5,262 nucleotides of DNA from Chloroflexota bacterium (GTDB lineage: Bacteria; Chloroflexota; Limnocylindria; Limnocylindrales; CSP1-4): contig JARXKQ010000110.1 of NCBI GenBank assembly GCA_030271555.1, positions 1-5,262 on the forward strand, in the 5' to 3' direction. Below, piece by piece: positions 4,808 to 5,262 of the stretch. Position numbers and translations under genes: made by a program. Position 1 is the stretch's first letter; each line of letters starts with the position of its first letter. The notes beneath the pieces are model-generated. The model saw only the letters and a program-made list of their open reading frames with translations, searched no databases and was not told the origin of the DNA.

Positions 4808-5262
4808 GAGCGGGCGTACCCCAGGTCGCGCAGCGTCTGACCGGCGATCGCGGGCTCGTCCCAGGGAATCGGGCCGTCCTTTGTCGCGAGGGTGGACTCG
4901 TGGCCCTTCCCGGCGAGCAGCACGATGTCCTTTGGCTGCGCAATCTCGAAGGCCCGGCGGATGGCCGCGCGGCGGTCAGGGATGACCAGCAGATTGTCGC
5001 CGCGCGTCATGCCGGCGGCCAGAGCGCCCGCGGCGATCTCCTCGGCAATGGCGGCTGGATCCTCCTCGCGCGGGTCGTCGGCGGTGACGATCACGATGCG
5101 CGAGTGTTCGGCGGCCGCGGCGCCCATCATTGGCCGCTTGGCGATGTCGCGCGAGCCGGGTGACCCAAAGAGCGAGATGACACCACCGCCACGGGCAGCG
5201 GCCACGGGCGCCAGCGCGGCAATCGTCGCGGCCAGGGCGCCCGGGGTATGTGCGAAGTCGAC
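4804..5262 (-). CDS. murE: MurE-type UDP-MurNAc-tripeptide ligase, C-terminal 152 residues (runs off right edge)
   Basis: Cytoplasmic Mur ligase that adds the third, diamino-acid residue to UDP-MurNAc-L-Ala-D-Glu with ATP, during peptidoglycan precursor synthesis. The visible part begins in frame at the window edge with VDFAHTPGAL, the conserved start of the Mur ligase C-terminal domain. LFGSPGSRDIAKRPMMG (31-47) corresponds to the family's FGxxGxRDxxKRPxMG. ADDPREEDP (61-69) is the amino-acid-binding motif, DDPR where E. coli has DNPR. DRRAAI (96-101) and AGKGHE (117-122) follow, then PWDE. This order is specific to MurE rather than MurC, MurD or MurF. The family has about 480-500 residues, so the N-terminal and ATP-binding domains lie to the right of the window. 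The frame stays open to the edge, so GTG 5205 is not the real start. DDPR leaves open whether the enzyme uses meso-diaminopimelate, lysine or ornithine. The TAG stop overlaps the serine hydrolase stop. Confidence 0.93.
   Translation of the reverse strand, partial: VDFAHTPGALAATIAALAPVAAARGGGVISLFGSPGSRDIAKRPMMGAAAAEHSRIVIVTADDPREEDPAAIAEEIAAGALAAGMTRGDNLLVIPDRRAAIRRAFEIAQPKDIVLLAGKGHESTLATKDGPIPWDEPAIAGQTLRDLGYARS

Noticed and set aside
4804..4860. Possible terminator at the hydrolase/murE junction (GGTC near 4825 and GACC near 4840)
   Set aside because: The arms are only 4 bp with a long loop, lie inside murE and have no T-run.
1..5262. Mobile elements, CRISPR arrays, tRNA genes, riboswitches or a defence system
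   Set aside because: No transposase, terminal repeats, regular spacers, cloverleaf or leader structure was seen. Almost all of the sequence is accounted for by five ordinary genes.

Overview
The window is GC-rich (roughly two thirds G+C by eye) bacterial chromosomal DNA, densely packed with housekeeping genes. No mobile element, CRISPR array, rRNA or tRNA is visible. Five genes can be supported: the first part of hisS (leftward, cut by the left edge), a small HELAH metallopeptidase-like protein (rightward), a full-length RelA/SpoT-type (p)ppGpp synthetase/hydrolase (leftward), a lipoprotein serine hydrolase of the beta-lactamase/D,D-peptidase fold (rightward), and the C-terminal part of a MurE-type Mur ligase (leftward, cut by the right edge). 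The style of the proteins fits a high-GC Chloroflexota-like bacterium: a Thr/Pro-rich linker after the lipobox, a MurE with DDPR and GKGHE followed by a WDE-type end, and rel near hisS. This taxonomic guess is inference, not proof.

Layout. Positions 1-824 are hisS. Positions 825-842 are an 18-bp divergent gap. Positions 843-1196 are the small metallopeptidase-like gene, which converges on rel (1189-3432) with an 8-bp overlap of the ends. Positions 3433-3520 are the only intergenic region of any size (88 bp), shared by the divergent rel and serine hydrolase genes. The hydrolase (3521-4807) converges on murE (4804-5262) with a 4-bp overlap. Every neighbouring pair is on opposite strands, so no two genes here can share a simple operon transcript. 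No stretch over 300 bases lacks a gene.

Functionally the window joins translation and amino-acid starvation sensing (HisRS, Rel) with cell-wall metabolism (MurE in the cytoplasm, and a membrane-anchored D,D-peptidase-like protein outside). The signal most worth a second look is in the start regions. All four complete starts lack a well-placed Shine-Dalgarno and have a TANNNT (-10-like) motif ending 6-9 nt before the start codon, which suggests leaderless transcripts. In the 18-bp hisS gap the two motifs overlap as a single self-symmetric TANNNTA heptamer, so one -10 element may drive both directions. The rel start codon also lies inside a perfect 7-bp inverted repeat. Rel itself combines an intact hydrolase site with an acidic QFDD motif in the synthetase domain.
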